A stretch of DNA of 64,000 nucleotides from Candidatus Saccharimonadota bacterium (GCA_003153395.1 PLYP01000006.1:119906-183905); one strand, 5' to 3'; counted from the first letter of the stretch, positions 19,291 through 28,991 are shown. Program-made: numbers and translations. Notes: generated by a model from the sequence alone, not told the origin.

Positions 19291-20649
19291 ATGACAGATA
19301 AAAAAACAAGTAGTCCCATTATTGTAATATTTGGTATTACCGGAGATCTTAGCAAAAGAAAGTTATTGCCGGCTTTATATCACCTTATTAAGCACGACTT
19401 GTTGCCTGAAAATACTCAGATCATTGGAACAAGTAGAAAAGACCTAACGACTGATGAATTAATCAGCACTGTTGAATTATGCGTCCTGGAAAAAGATCAA
19501 GTTTGTGATCCTAAAGTTATAGAGAAAATTAAAAATACTTGGAGAACTGTAAAGCTAAACCCAAATGAAAAAAGTGACTACAAAATTCTTAGCGCTCTAA
19601 TAAGTGAGAACGATCCAGGCGAAGAAAAGATACATATGTTCTATATGTCAGTACCGGCTACGGCGTATGGACCAATCATTAGTGGACTTGCAGCAAATAA
19701 TCTTAATAAGGATAATTCACGCTTACTACTAGAAAAACCTTTCGGCTACGATATGAAGTCAGCTGAAGAACTAATTCATCTCATCAACCAATACTTCAAA
19801 GAAAAGCAAATATATAGAATTGATCATTATCTCGCAAAAGATACTGCGCAAAATCTTTTAGCATTTAGATTGCACAATCCTATCTTTAAGCCATTATGGA
19901 ATAGCGAACATATCCAAAGCATTCACGTAAAAGCATTAGAGACTATTGGCATTGAAGGTCGAGTAAATTTTTATGAACAAACCGGAGCTTTAAGGGATTT
20001 TGTTCAAAGTCATCTAATGCAGCTCCTGTCTCTAGTCATGATGGATCTACCTCAAGATATGAGCAGTGAGGAGTTGCATAGAGTTAAGCAAATTTTCTTT
20101 GAAGGTCTTGATCCGGCAGATCCAGAAAAAGCATTGCGGGCCCAGTATGATAGTTATAAGGATGAAGTAAAGAACGACAAGTCCTACACTGAAACTTATG
20201 CCCGGTTAATTCTTAACCATAGATCTTCAACTTGGGATGGTACGGAAATAATATTAGAAACCGGTAAAGCAATGGCAGAAAAGATAACAGTCGTGACAAT
20301 AGAATTTAAAACTCCGCACGAAAGACGCCGTAATAGTTTAACTTTCCACATTCAGCCTAACGAAGGTATTAGTTTAGATCTAGTTGTTAAAGAGCCAGGT
20401 TTAGAAGACGCTATGCGACACGCAGAACTAAATTTTAGCTACAACGAAACATTTAAGGATTACGAATACATCGACGCCTACGAACGTGTGCTGATGGATG
20501 TAGTAAGAGGGGATCAGTCGTTGTTTGCGTCTGACCGAGAAGTATTATCTACTTGGAAAGTGCTACAAGGCGTTCTTGATAAGTGGCAAAAAAACAGCGA
20601 TGGACTAAAGATTTATTCAGCTGGTTCAAAGGAAATAGAGTTAAATTAA
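19291..20649 (+). CDS. zwf: Glucose-6-phosphate 1-dehydrogenase
   Basis: It oxidises glucose 6-phosphate to 6-phosphogluconolactone and provides NADPH and the route to ribose 5-phosphate. The NADP-binding loop is GITGDLSKRKLLPAL (15-29) and the substrate/catalytic motif is RIDHYLAKDTAQN (about 172-184). At 452 aa it is slightly shorter than the usual 480-490. It starts 8 bp after the purA stop, so it is probably cotranscribed with prs and purA. Confidence 0.95.
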   Translation: MTDKKTSSPIIVIFGITGDLSKRKLLPALYHLIKHDLLPENTQIIGTSRKDLTTDELISTVELCVLEKDQVCDPKVIEKIKNTWRTVKLNPNEKSDYKILSALISENDPGEEKIHMFYMSVPATAYGPIISGLAANNLNKDNSRLLLEKPFGYDMKSAEELIHLINQYFKEKQIYRIDHYLAKDTAQNLLAFRLHNPIFKPLWNSEHIQSIHVKALETIGIEGRVNFYEQTGALRDFVQSHLMQLLSLVMMDLPQDMSSEELHRVKQIFFEGLDPADPEKALRAQYDSYKDEVKNDKSYTETYARLILNHRSSTWDGTEIILETGKAMAEKITVVTIEFKTPHERRRNSLTFHIQPNEGISLDLVVKEPGLEDAMRHAELNFSYNETFKDYEYIDAYERVLMDVVRGDQSLFASDREVLSTWKVLQGVLDKWQKNSDGLKIYSAGSKEIELN

Positions 20650-20671
20650 TCTGCTAAACTAGAAAGATATT

Positions 20672-21565
20672 ATGGTCATTACCTATTTCCAAGCTATATT
20701 TATAGGTCTTTTGCAGGGTATTACAGAATTATTTCCTATATCTAGCTTAGGGCACTCCGTTATAGTTCCGTATATTTTAGGTTGGCATAATATTGTAAAC
20801 AGCCAAACTAAAACTGAGTCTTTCTTTCTAGCATTTCTAGTTGCACTTCACGTTGCAACCGCAACTGCACTAATAATTTTTTATAGAAAAGAATGGATAA
20901 AACTAATAACTGGATTTTTTACCTCCATAAAAAAGAGAAGTATCACTACCTCACATGAAAAACTAATCTGGCTAATAATAATTGCGACTATTCCGGCAGG
21001 GCTCACAGGATTACTCTTAGAACACGCCCTAAGGACTCAGTTTTCAAGGCCATTATATGCCGCTATATTTTTAGCTGTTAACGGCTGTATTCTCTTATTT
21101 GGTGACAGATATGCGAAAAAAAGAGCTAAAAGAGATAAGGATTTCAGTCTTGATTCTACCGCCGCCCATACGGCTGAGGCAATTAGCCCGAAGCGTGCTG
21201 GCATAATTGGCCTGGCACAGACTTTTGCATTACTGTCTGGAATTAGCCGATCAGGAATAACCATAGTAAGCGGGCTATTGAGCGGCTTGGAATACCAGGA
21301 TTCTGCACGATTTTCTTTTCTTCTTGCCACACCAATTATTATGGGTGCCGGAATCTACAAGCTGCCGGATCTCTTTGGACCACTGGGCAACGGAATAAGA
21401 GGGCAAGTATTAGTTGGCGCCATAGTTGCAGGAATTGCCGCCTATATATCTGTAAGATTTCTAGATAAATACTTTAAAGGGAAAACACTTAGACCATTTG
21501 GTATATATTGTTTAGGAATGAGTACGTTTGTGTTGTCATTGGGACTAATACGAGGTCATTTTTAG
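20672..21565 (+). CDS. uppP: Undecaprenyl-diphosphatase (BacA/UppP)
   Basis: An integral membrane phosphatase that recycles the undecaprenyl carrier for peptidoglycan and other envelope polymers. Both catalytic motifs are present: GITELFPISSLGHS near residues 15-28 and SGISRSGIT near 190. Length (297 aa) and the run of about eight hydrophobic segments are normal. The next gene starts 3 bp after its stop. Confidence 0.95.
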   Translation: MVITYFQAIFIGLLQGITELFPISSLGHSVIVPYILGWHNIVNSQTKTESFFLAFLVALHVATATALIIFYRKEWIKLITGFFTSIKKRSITTSHEKLIWLIIIATIPAGLTGLLLEHALRTQFSRPLYAAIFLAVNGCILLFGDRYAKKRAKRDKDFSLDSTAAHTAEAISPKRAGIIGLAQTFALLSGISRSGITIVSGLLSGLEYQDSARFSFLLATPIIMGAGIYKLPDLFGPLGNGIRGQVLVGAIVAGIAAYISVRFLDKYFKGKTLRPFGIYCLGMSTFVLSLGLIRGHF

Positions 21566-21568
21566 TCC

Positions 21569-22735
21569 ATGCTAATAGATATACTAATATTAGCATTAGT
21601 AGTAAGCAGTGTAGCTCGAAATTGGAATAGCGGATTTTTAAGACAGTTTAGTTCAGCTGCCGGTTTTTTTATAGGACTTTTACTTGGTAGATGGCTAGAA
21701 ACATATACTTTGACGCTAGTCCACACTCCCACCAGTAGAGCCCTGGTCACTATAATTTCAATTTTTGGTGTGGCTTTAATCGGTCTAACAATCGGTGAAT
21801 ACACTGGTCTTCGCTTAAAGAATCGTTTCGTTAGCTCTAAATTTAATAGAGTAGATAATGGACTGGGCAGTTTATTGACAGCCGTAACAATTCTGCTAAG
21901 CGTATGGCTAGCTGCATCTGTAATTGGTAATCTACCGTCAACCAAAATAAAGACTGAAATAAACCAATCTCGAATCATATCCGCTCTAAATAAAATTTTG
22001 CCACCCGCACCAAGAATAATTTCAGATCTGGGACATTTAATTGACCCAAATGGTTTTCCAGATGTTTTCATAGGCAGCGAACCTATTCCAAGAGGCAACG
22101 TAAATCTTCCGGCTTTAGGTGATCTAACTGCAGCTGTTAATGCAGATAAAAACTCGGTGGTTAGAATTCAAGGTGTCGGTTGCGGTGGTGTTGTCAGCGG
22201 CTCTGGCTTTGTAGTTGGCAATAATATTGTAGCCACAAATGCTCATGTAGTAGCAGGTATTAGCAATCCATATATTGAAGACGTAAATGGCAAGCATTTA
22301 GCACAAGTCATATGGTTTGATCCTAATTTAGATTTTGCCGTGCTCAGAGCAAATAATTTAGCGGGTTCCCCGTTAAAAATAGATGCGTCTAATGAAAATC
22401 CTGGAACTCCAGGTGCTGTACTTGGCTACCCTGGAGGCGGTCCATTTAACGCCGGTCCAACTGTAGTTATGGATGAATTTAACGCCAGTGGGCATAATAT
22501 CTATGGAAACGGTATAACTCTAAGATCAGTGTACGAAATTCAGGCCGACGTCATTCCGGGCAACTCAGGAGGTCCAATGGTAAAAGAAAATGGGGATGTG
22601 ATGGGTGTTGTATTTGCCCAATCGACAACCTATGCTCATGTAGGTTATGCGCTTGCTATGAATAAAGTTAGTAGTGAAATTAAACAGGCTGCACTAAGTC
22701 CGCAACCTGTAAGTTCAGGTCAGTGCGCTGAATAA
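21569..22735 (+). CDS. MarP-like membrane serine protease (CvpA domain plus trypsin-like domain)
   Basis: Residues 1 to about 125 form four hydrophobic segments of the CvpA type; 185-385 form a trypsin-like protease. The catalytic triad is His226 (TNAHVV), Asp255 (LDFAVL) and Ser333 (GNSGGP). This order of domains matches mycobacterial MarP, an envelope protease needed for acid and stress tolerance. The protease would lie outside the membrane. It is tightly coupled to uppP, which suggests a job in envelope maintenance. Its substrate is unknown. Confidence 0.88.
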   Translation: MLIDILILALVVSSVARNWNSGFLRQFSSAAGFFIGLLLGRWLETYTLTLVHTPTSRALVTIISIFGVALIGLTIGEYTGLRLKNRFVSSKFNRVDNGLGSLLTAVTILLSVWLAASVIGNLPSTKIKTEINQSRIISALNKILPPAPRIISDLGHLIDPNGFPDVFIGSEPIPRGNVNLPALGDLTAAVNADKNSVVRIQGVGCGGVVSGSGFVVGNNIVATNAHVVAGISNPYIEDVNGKHLAQVIWFDPNLDFAVLRANNLAGSPLKIDASNENPGTPGAVLGYPGGGPFNAGPTVVMDEFNASGHNIYGNGITLRSVYEIQADVIPGNSGGPMVKENGDVMGVVFAQSTTYAHVGYALAMNKVSSEIKQAALSPQPVSSGQCAE

Positions 22736-22736
22736 A

Positions 22737-23975
22737 TTATTCGGCCCTTAGTGCCTCAATAGGGTCTTTTCGAGCAGCTTTAATAGCAGGAACACTTCCA
22801 AATACCACACCTACAAGCAAAGATACACCGGTAGCTATAACAACTATTTGCCAGCTAATACTTGGCCTTAAATTAGTGCTTATTCTTATTGACCCGTCAA
22901 TTGCATAGGCTAGCGCAATACCAATCAACCCTCCGGTTAAGCTAATAAGTCCGGCTTCGACCATGAACTGGCTAAGAATTTGCTTGTTGGTAGCCCCGAC
23001 AGCTTTTCTGATACCTATTTCTCTTACTCTTTCGGAAACCGAAACAAGCATCACATTCATTATTCCTATGCCTGCAACTAGTAAAGAAATACCAGCGACA
23101 CCAGCTATCAATCTAGTCAGTAAATCTAGAATACTGTTATTAACTGCTAGGTCCTGACTGCCAGTGAACACGCTAAAACCACTTTGCCCGCCATGTGTAG
23201 AATCTAGAGCCGCTTGAATATAAGCTGATACGGACTTAGTCTGTGATGCCTCTGAAGCACGAGCTAGTATTTCGTAAGTTGGGGAAGTGTTGTTACTTAA
23301 TGATTCAGCAACATCATTGGGTATGAATATAGCGTTGTTAAAATCAGCTTGCTGACTTAATGGCGTAGAAGTAAATTGATTAAATATTCCATCAACAATA
23401 AAATCATGTCCTCTAAAATTAAAACTTCGACCTAATGGAACATCTTCGTTAAACAATTTTTGGGCAACGTTTGTACCAATTACCGCAACATCTGTGCCGT
23501 AATCTTGTTCAGAAAAAAAAGTGCCGTAAGATAGAGACTGATTTAATAAGCTTGGTAAGTCTTTGGATGTACCGATGACCAGTCCAGCTGTGTACGGACC
23601 ATTATCGCCCTTTAAAGAACCACTCACTAGAGTCAATGGTGCAGACTCGGCGACTCCATTAACTTTACTTACGGTACTTATATCTTTATTAGATAGTGGC
23701 CCGCTGACACTTAGCCCTGTAAGGGCATTTATATTGTTTTGGCTGCTTCCTGATCCAAGTCTAAGTTCCGCGGTACGTACGGTAATTAGATTATTACCGT
23801 AATGATGTAATTGTCCTCCAACTTGTTGCTTAATTCCATCGCCCACGGCAACTATAGTAATAACAGAAGCTACACCTATAATTATTCCTAGCATGGTCCA
23901 GAAACTGCGAAGTTTAGAATTTTTTAGTGAGTCAAATCCAGCTCTTAAGTGGGCCCGTGTCTTTAAGAAAATCAT
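22737..23975 (-). CDS. ABC transporter permease of the MacB/FtsX type
   Basis: The 412-aa protein has one N-terminal membrane segment (after SKLRSFWTMLGIIIGV), a large extracytoplasmic domain, and three C-terminal membrane segments with the typical SVSERVREIGIRKAVGAT loop. This is the MacB-like permease plan, used for export or mechanotransmission of envelope substrates rather than classic transport. It overlaps the ATPase stop by one base (TGATG). The substrate cannot be told. Confidence 0.9.
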   Translation of the reverse strand: MIFLKTRAHLRAGFDSLKNSKLRSFWTMLGIIIGVASVITIVAVGDGIKQQVGGQLHHYGNNLITVRTAELRLGSGSSQNNINALTGLSVSGPLSNKDISTVSKVNGVAESAPLTLVSGSLKGDNGPYTAGLVIGTSKDLPSLLNQSLSYGTFFSEQDYGTDVAVIGTNVAQKLFNEDVPLGRSFNFRGHDFIVDGIFNQFTSTPLSQQADFNNAIFIPNDVAESLSNNTSPTYEILARASEASQTKSVSAYIQAALDSTHGGQSGFSVFTGSQDLAVNNSILDLLTRLIAGVAGISLLVAGIGIMNVMLVSVSERVREIGIRKAVGATNKQILSQFMVEAGLISLTGGLIGIALAYAIDGSIRISTNLRPSISWQIVVIATGVSLLVGVVFGSVPAIKAARKDPIEALRAE

Positions 23976-24847
23976 CAGGCTTTACTCGATTTCTTTGCTT
24001 TAGTTTTACTTCTTCGCTTGCTCTTCTTAACGGTGCTTTTTCTCACAGGAACACTAGACTTACTAGGCAGGGCCTTCATGAGCACCGATACACCAGCAAG
24101 ATCATGCTCTTCGGCTGACGGCAGAGTGTATAGAACCTTACGTGCAGTAGTTGCAACTCTACCTATTGTGCTCGTTTCATCATGGATTACACCTCCGTCA
24201 TGCATATATACAACCCGTGTAGCGTAACGTGTTAGTTCAGGATTATGTGTCACAAATATAATTGTATTTCCCATTTTATGAATATCCGCCAGTAGCTCCA
24301 TCACTAGTCTTGAGCTTACGCTATCTAAATTTCCAGTAGGCTCATCAGCTATTATGACTTGCGGGTTGTTTACTAAAGCTCTGGCAATAGCCACACATTG
24401 TAGCTGTCCGCCGCTAAGCTGACCTGGTAGAAAATATTCACGGTTCTGCACGCCCACTCTTTCCAGCATTTGACTGGCTGTCTTTAATCTCTTAGTCATA
24501 GATAAGCCCTTATACGTAAGCGGTAGAGCTACATTTTCCAAGGCATTCAGTCTAGGTAGCAAGTTAAAAAATTGGAATATAAATCCAAGTTTATCTCGTC
24601 GAATTTTTGCAGCTTGATTGGGTCGTAGCCGTGCAACAGATTTACCGTCCAATCTATATTGTCCGTGAGAGGGTCTATCTAATAGTCCGATAATATTCAT
24701 AAGCGTGCTTTTACCGCAACCACTAGGGCCCATCACAGCCACAAATTCGCCTTTGTCTATCTTTAAACTGACTTCGTCGAGCGCTAGAGTAGTAGCGTCA
24801 CCGAAGCCGTACAGTTTGCTGACGTCTTGAAGTTCAATTAATGCCAT
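23975..24847 (-). CDS. ABC transporter ATP-binding protein (MacB/LolD type)
   Basis: The ATPase partner of the permease that follows. Walker A is GPSGCGKST (40-48), the signature LSGGQ (144-148) and Walker B IIADEPTGNLDS (166 onward). The usual QQRVAIARAL reads LQCVAIARAL. After the normal domain (about 225 aa) there is a 60-residue tail that ends in a strongly basic Lys/Ser/Arg stretch; it may touch membrane lipid or nucleic acid, but that is speculative. Confidence 0.92.
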   Translation of the reverse strand: MALIELQDVSKLYGFGDATTLALDEVSLKIDKGEFVAVMGPSGCGKSTLMNIIGLLDRPSHGQYRLDGKSVARLRPNQAAKIRRDKLGFIFQFFNLLPRLNALENVALPLTYKGLSMTKRLKTASQMLERVGVQNREYFLPGQLSGGQLQCVAIARALVNNPQVIIADEPTGNLDSVSSRLVMELLADIHKMGNTIIFVTHNPELTRYATRVVYMHDGGVIHDETSTIGRVATTARKVLYTLPSAEEHDLAGVSVLMKALPSKSSVPVRKSTVKKSKRRSKTKAKKSSKA

Positions 24848-24943
24848 TCGCTTACATAGTTTAACGCCTTATTTGCATGCACCGCAAGATGTTTTTGTAG
24901 TAATTTTAGGATATAATTTGGAATGGACTATAAATTTTTTTCA

Positions 24944-25033
24944 GGAGAGGTGCAAGAGTGGTTTAATTGGCACGCTTGGAAAGCGTGTGTGCAGGCAACT
25001 GTACCAAGGGTTCGAATCCCTTTCTCTCCGCCA
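24944..25033 (+). tRNA. tRNA-Ser (anticodon GGA)
   Basis: A type II tRNA with a long variable arm. Acceptor GGAGAGG pairs with TCTCTCC, the anticodon stem-loop is CACGC-TTGGAAA-GCGTG and the T arm contains GGGTTCGAATCCC. CCA is encoded after discriminator G. A TATAAT lies upstream at 24912-24917. Confidence 0.96.
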
Positions 25034-25119
25034 CTTTGATTTATTTTTATTAATTATTTTATGTATGCGATATATTCTTATGCTTGCATTTAATTAATTA
25101 TTGAATATGATTGCAGTAT

Positions 25120-25470
25120 ATGAAAAAGGTTGATGATGGTTACGGAATACCCCCGTATATTCATGAATTAGCATCTACGTACGATTATAGTCCTATAGCT
25201 ATGTATGGATCGGGTAGAAGAATTCATGCTTCTGCAAAAAAAGAATTATTAGGTGGTGTAGGTTTATTTTTGGCAGGCGAAGTATTACATAAGGTTTCTA
25301 GTAGTCGCGAAAATACTATATCTAGTAATATTGGGCGCTTATTAATGGGGGTAGGAACAGCCGCGGCAATTACTGGAGCATATAGACTATCTTTGGCAAC
25401 TATATTACAAGAAGGGGCTGAACTATTAGTCACCGCCAATGAATACGATACAAAAACGACTTCTAGATAA
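25120..25470 (+). CDS. Small hypothetical protein with hydrophobic segments
   Basis: I do not recognise this 116-aa product. It has a polar N-terminal third (GYGIPPYIHELASTYDY) and two moderately hydrophobic, glycine/alanine-rich segments (LLGGVGLFLAGEVL and LLMGVGTAAAITGAY), so it may be membrane associated. The ATG at 25120 is preferred over an upstream TTG. It lies between tRNA-Ser and the Clp-like pair. Confidence 0.5.
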   Translation: MKKVDDGYGIPPYIHELASTYDYSPIAMYGSGRRIHASAKKELLGGVGLFLAGEVLHKVSSSRENTISSNIGRLLMGVGTAAAITGAYRLSLATILQEGAELLVTANEYDTKTTSR

Positions 25471-25528
25471 TATCTATTAGGTATAACTTGCAGTACTCTC
25501 TTCTGAAACAACAGGGAGTGAGAAGTGC

Positions 25529-25534
25529 TACAAT
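25529..25534 (+). promoter_or_regulatory. -10 element placed for a near-leaderless message
   Basis: TACAAT ends 7 bp before the ATG at 25542. The -35 region is weak, so this rests mainly on the spacing, which is the same as at der, gltX and xth. Confidence 0.35.
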
Positions 25535-25541
25535 ATTGATT

Positions 25542-25904
25542 ATGTTTATAATCTCCTTTTTCTCGTGGTGGTACGGTAAAGGGTGGGTTCAAGTCCTTGA
25601 GAGTTTTAAGCCACGCTTAGTTGCCGTTATGAATCTTTTTTCCGTTCAGCAACTTCTTAAAACCATGTTCGCGCCGTGGAGAAGAATCATATCCTATCCC
25701 GGTGCTAGCTTGGGGGACAAATTCCGGGCATGGGGAGACAATCTTTTTAGTAGGACCATAGGATTTTTTGTTAGACTGTTTGTCCTTTTTTCAGCATTAT
25801 TAATATCCATGTTAATAATGGTTATTACCGCAATAGAGCTTGTTGTATGGCCAGCTCTGCCTCCAGCTATTTTTGGGTGTCTTGTTGTAGGAGCACTGCT
25901 TTGA
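25542..25904 (+). CDS. Small membrane protein preceding the Clp-like ATPase
   Basis: A 120-aa protein with an N-terminal hydrophobic stretch (MFIISFFSWWYG), an amphipathic middle with LFSVQQLLKTMFAPWRRI, and a long C-terminal hydrophobic region (FVRLFVLFSALLISMLIM and beyond). No family function is known to me. Its stop overlaps the TTG start of the next gene (TTGA). The pair is probably translated together, and this protein may help place or anchor the ATPase. An upstream TTG at 25488 is a less likely start. Confidence 0.6.
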   Translation: MFIISFFSWWYGKGWVQVLESFKPRLVAVMNLFSVQQLLKTMFAPWRRIISYPGASLGDKFRAWGDNLFSRTIGFFVRLFVLFSALLISMLIMVITAIELVVWPALPPAIFGCLVVGALL

Positions 25905-28273
25905 ATAATTCCGTAGATTTAAATTCAGCTCGGGCTAAAGACGCTAGACTGAGCAAAGCAATAGGCAAACGTGGATGTACAGTCTTAATAACTATAGGGC
26001 TCGTTTTTGCTGCCTTAGCAATAGTTATAGGAGCCACTATTTCAATAGGTTACGGAATTATGTTAATTTCACCCTCGCTATTATTTATCTTACCCGCAAT
26101 TTGGTGGAAAAGATATTTGAGTATACTGCCAGTACAGGGCGATGATATTTCCGACCGAATGAGTTTAGATTTACTTTCCAGGTTAAATCATAAGGCTCCT
26201 CTTAACCCTAAAAATATGTGGGCCGCGATATCAAATCATTGGCAGTCGCATTTTATTCTTAATCATCTACTAATTTCCAAAGATATGATTACGCCACATT
26301 TGGATAATATGAATGAAGAGGACGGAGCAAGAGCTATTGCGGCGGCCGTAAATATTGCCAATAAAAATAATAGCCAAACAATTGAGCTTGGCTACTTAGT
26401 GGCTGGTCTTCTATTAATTTCTGAAGATATTAAGAAAATGCTGATTGAACTCAAATCCCGTCAGAGCGATATTGAGGAAATTGCAAGTTGGCTTGGAAGA
26501 ACATTAGCCGATGATGAACGCATGTCAAAGCAAAATTTCGGAGGAATTGGCAGGGATTGGGTTTTTGGTTTTACGCCTATTCTAAACCGGCTAGGGACTA
26601 ACATCAGTTTAGGCATTGTTAAATACGGTGCGCATTTTGGAGGATTAACTGAATCTGAAAACGTTAAAGCCATTGAAGCCGCTTTCGACAACCATGCCAG
26701 CGCAATTACAATTATAGGCCCGGTGGGCATTGGTAAAAGCAATACTGTGTATGCATTAGCACAGAAGCTAATCGAAGGAAGAACCACAGGTTCACTAGCA
26801 TATCACCAAGTAGTTTCAATTAACGCTACGGACATATTATCAGTATCCAAGGGACCAAGAGATTTAGAGCAAATCATGCTGAGTATTGCTAACGAAGCTT
26901 CACACGCCGGGCACATTATACTTTTTCTAGATGAAGCACAACTTTTCTTAAACGACGGTGCGGGCTCCTTTGACGCTTCTCAAATATTGCTATCTATACT
27001 AAAATCCAGATCAATCCCTCTAATTCTTGCTTTGACTCCAGGTGATATGGAGCGCTTGAAGGCCCGAAACCAAAGCTTATCGAGTCTACTTGTACCAATA
27101 GTCTTAAATGAGCTTCCTGAACCGGATATTATAAGAATACTAGAGGATACTTCACTAAATCTTGAAGGAAAGCATAAAGTTTTGTTGCCATTTAATTCTA
27201 TTATTGAAGCCTTCAGATTAAGCGGGAGATATGATCCAGACGAAGCGTATCCCGGAAAAGCAATTAAACTTCTCGAGCAAGCCGTGCCATATAGCAATGA
27301 CTCAGTAGTCAGCGTCACAAGTATTCAAAAAGCCGTAGAAAAAGCTCATGGAGTCAAAGTCGGCAGCGCAGCGCCAACCGAAGCCAACGAATTACTGAAC
27401 TTAGAAGATCAAATTCATGAACGGATGATTAATCAGACCCATGCTGTGGGAATTGTAGCCAATTCTCTCCGAAGAGCAAGAGCCGGGGTTACAAATCCGC
27501 GAAGGCCAATAGGAAGTTTCCTGTTTCTTGGTCCCACCGGAGTAGGTAAAACTGAGCTTGCCAAGTCATTAGCCGCAACATATTTTAAATCTGAGAAGAA
27601 TATGATCAGGATGGATATGAGCGAATACCAACAGGCTGATGACGTAAAGAGATTCTTATCTGATGGCCAGGAAGAAAATAAAAGCTTAATTATGGCTATT
27701 AGACAGCAGCCATTTAGCGTAATACTACTCGATGAAGTAGAAAAAGCTCATCCTAATATACTTAATCTGTTTTTACAGCTATTTGATGAAGGACAACTAA
27801 CGGACAATTCTGGTCGAGCAGCTTCCTTTAAAGATTCAATTATTATAGCCACCAGTAATGCTGGCGCGCAGACTATAAGGAATCATGTTAGTAAAGGCGA
27901 GTCACTTGATAGTTTTCAGCCACAAATAATAGAGGAACTAATAAATGGCGGGCAGTTTAAGCCGGAACTTATTAATCGCTTTGATGAGATTGTTTTATTC
28001 CGACCGCTAAATCCTGAGGAGCTGGCACAGGTAGTGAACGTTATGATGAAAGAGATAAATCAGACTCTTTCAAATCAAAATATTTCAGTAAGTCTTACTG
28101 CCAAGGCCATAGAAAAAATTGTATCCGCCGGTTATGATCCTCGACTTGGTGCCCGACCTATGAGGAGAATGCTTCAAAAAGCGGTTGAAGATACAGTTGC
28201 GCAAAGAATATTAAAAAAAGAAGCTAATCCAGGAGATCATTTACTTCTGGACGAGCCTGATCTATCTATATAA
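25901..28273 (+). CDS. Membrane-anchored double-AAA+ ATPase of the Clp family
   Basis: The start is TTG at 25901, with AGGAG 7 bp upstream and a 4-bp overlap with the preceding gene. In this 790-aa form two hydrophobic segments lie at about 25-70, then a Clp-N-like helical region. D1 has Walker A GPVGIGKS at about 273 and Walker B LFLDEAQ near 341. D2 has GPTGVGKTELA at 544, LLDEVEKAHP near 608, and a sensor-2 block GYDPRLGARPMRR. I see neither the ClpP-docking [LIV]-G-[FL] loop in D2 nor a ClpB middle domain. A ClpP-independent unfoldase facing the cytoplasm from the membrane is the best guess. Confidence 0.85.
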   Translation: MNNSVDLNSARAKDARLSKAIGKRGCTVLITIGLVFAALAIVIGATISIGYGIMLISPSLLFILPAIWWKRYLSILPVQGDDISDRMSLDLLSRLNHKAPLNPKNMWAAISNHWQSHFILNHLLISKDMITPHLDNMNEEDGARAIAAAVNIANKNNSQTIELGYLVAGLLLISEDIKKMLIELKSRQSDIEEIASWLGRTLADDERMSKQNFGGIGRDWVFGFTPILNRLGTNISLGIVKYGAHFGGLTESENVKAIEAAFDNHASAITIIGPVGIGKSNTVYALAQKLIEGRTTGSLAYHQVVSINATDILSVSKGPRDLEQIMLSIANEASHAGHIILFLDEAQLFLNDGAGSFDASQILLSILKSRSIPLILALTPGDMERLKARNQSLSSLLVPIVLNELPEPDIIRILEDTSLNLEGKHKVLLPFNSIIEAFRLSGRYDPDEAYPGKAIKLLEQAVPYSNDSVVSVTSIQKAVEKAHGVKVGSAAPTEANELLNLEDQIHERMINQTHAVGIVANSLRRARAGVTNPRRPIGSFLFLGPTGVGKTELAKSLAATYFKSEKNMIRMDMSEYQQADDVKRFLSDGQEENKSLIMAIRQQPFSVILLDEVEKAHPNILNLFLQLFDEGQLTDNSGRAASFKDSIIIATSNAGAQTIRNHVSKGESLDSFQPQIIEELINGGQFKPELINRFDEIVLFRPLNPEELAQVVNVMMKEINQTLSNQNISVSLTAKAIEKIVSAGYDPRLGARPMRRMLQKAVEDTVAQRILKKEANPGDHLLLDEPDLSI

Positions 28274-28274
28274 T

Positions 28275-28991
28275 TTAATTGGAAATTGTGGTGCCGACAG
28301 TTTCGCCATGCATTGCTTTTAAGATATTGTCTGGTTGCATAGCGTCAAATACTACAATTGGTAGCTTATGCTCAAGAGCGAGCCCCATTGCTGCTTTATC
28401 CATGACCTTAATTGCGTTATCTTCTACGGCTTGCTGATAAGTCACGCGGTCCAGTTTCTTGGCGTCTTCGAACTTTGCTGGATCCTTGTCATATACACCA
28501 TCCACCTTAGTGGCTTTCATTACTACATCACAGTCTAGCTCCAATGCTAAGCTAACCGCCGCCGTGTCAGTCGTTAGATAAGGACGTCCAATACCACCTG
28601 CTGCAATTACGACACGGCCTTTTTCCAAGTGTTTGTTAGCAAGTCTATGAATAAACGGTTCGGCAACTTGCTCAGCAAAAATACTCGATAAACAGCGAGT
28701 AGCTACCCCTTGAGATTCAAAAATATCGGTTAATGCTAATGCATTCATCATAGTTCCAAGCATGCCAATATGATCGGCTGTGACTCTTTTGATTCCATGA
28801 CCTGCGAGTTGTGCACCACGTGCAAAATTACCGCCACCAACCATGATGACGACTTGTGTACCTTCTTCAACTACCTTTTTAATTTCTTTGGCTAACCACG
28901 CGCCGAGTTCGGCATCGATCCCTCCTTCAAATTTTCCGGCTAGTTGTTCACCTGATAATTTGAGAAGTAAGCGCTTATACGGTGCATCCAT
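28275..28991 (-). CDS. pyrH: Uridylate kinase
   Basis: It phosphorylates UMP to UDP, linking the pyrimidine genes of this window to nucleotide pools. The 238-aa amino-acid-kinase fold shows KLSGEQL at the N-terminus, VGGGNFARGA (51-60) and the TDTAAVSLALELDCDVV block. It is convergent with the Clp-like gene. The start ATG is followed by the conserved YKRLLLKLSGE. There is no clear ribosome binding site. Confidence 0.96.
   Translation of the reverse strand: MDAPYKRLLLKLSGEQLAGKFEGGIDAELGAWLAKEIKKVVEEGTQVVIMVGGGNFARGAQLAGHGIKRVTADHIGMLGTMMNALALTDIFESQGVATRCLSSIFAEQVAEPFIHRLANKHLEKGRVVIAAGGIGRPYLTTDTAAVSLALELDCDVVMKATKVDGVYDKDPAKFEDAKKLDRVTYQQAVEDNAIKVMDKAAMGLALEHKLPIVVFDAMQPDNILKAMHGETVGTTISN

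Noticed and set aside
24873..25097. Open reading frame of 74 codons across the tRNA-Ser gene
   Set aside because: It runs straight through a complete tRNA gene with encoded CCA, so it is a chance frame.
25847..25900. Upstream ATG start for the Clp-like ATPase
   Set aside because: It would overlap the preceding gene by 58 bp and add a Cys/Ser-rich stretch; the TTG at 25901 has an AGGAG site at proper distance.
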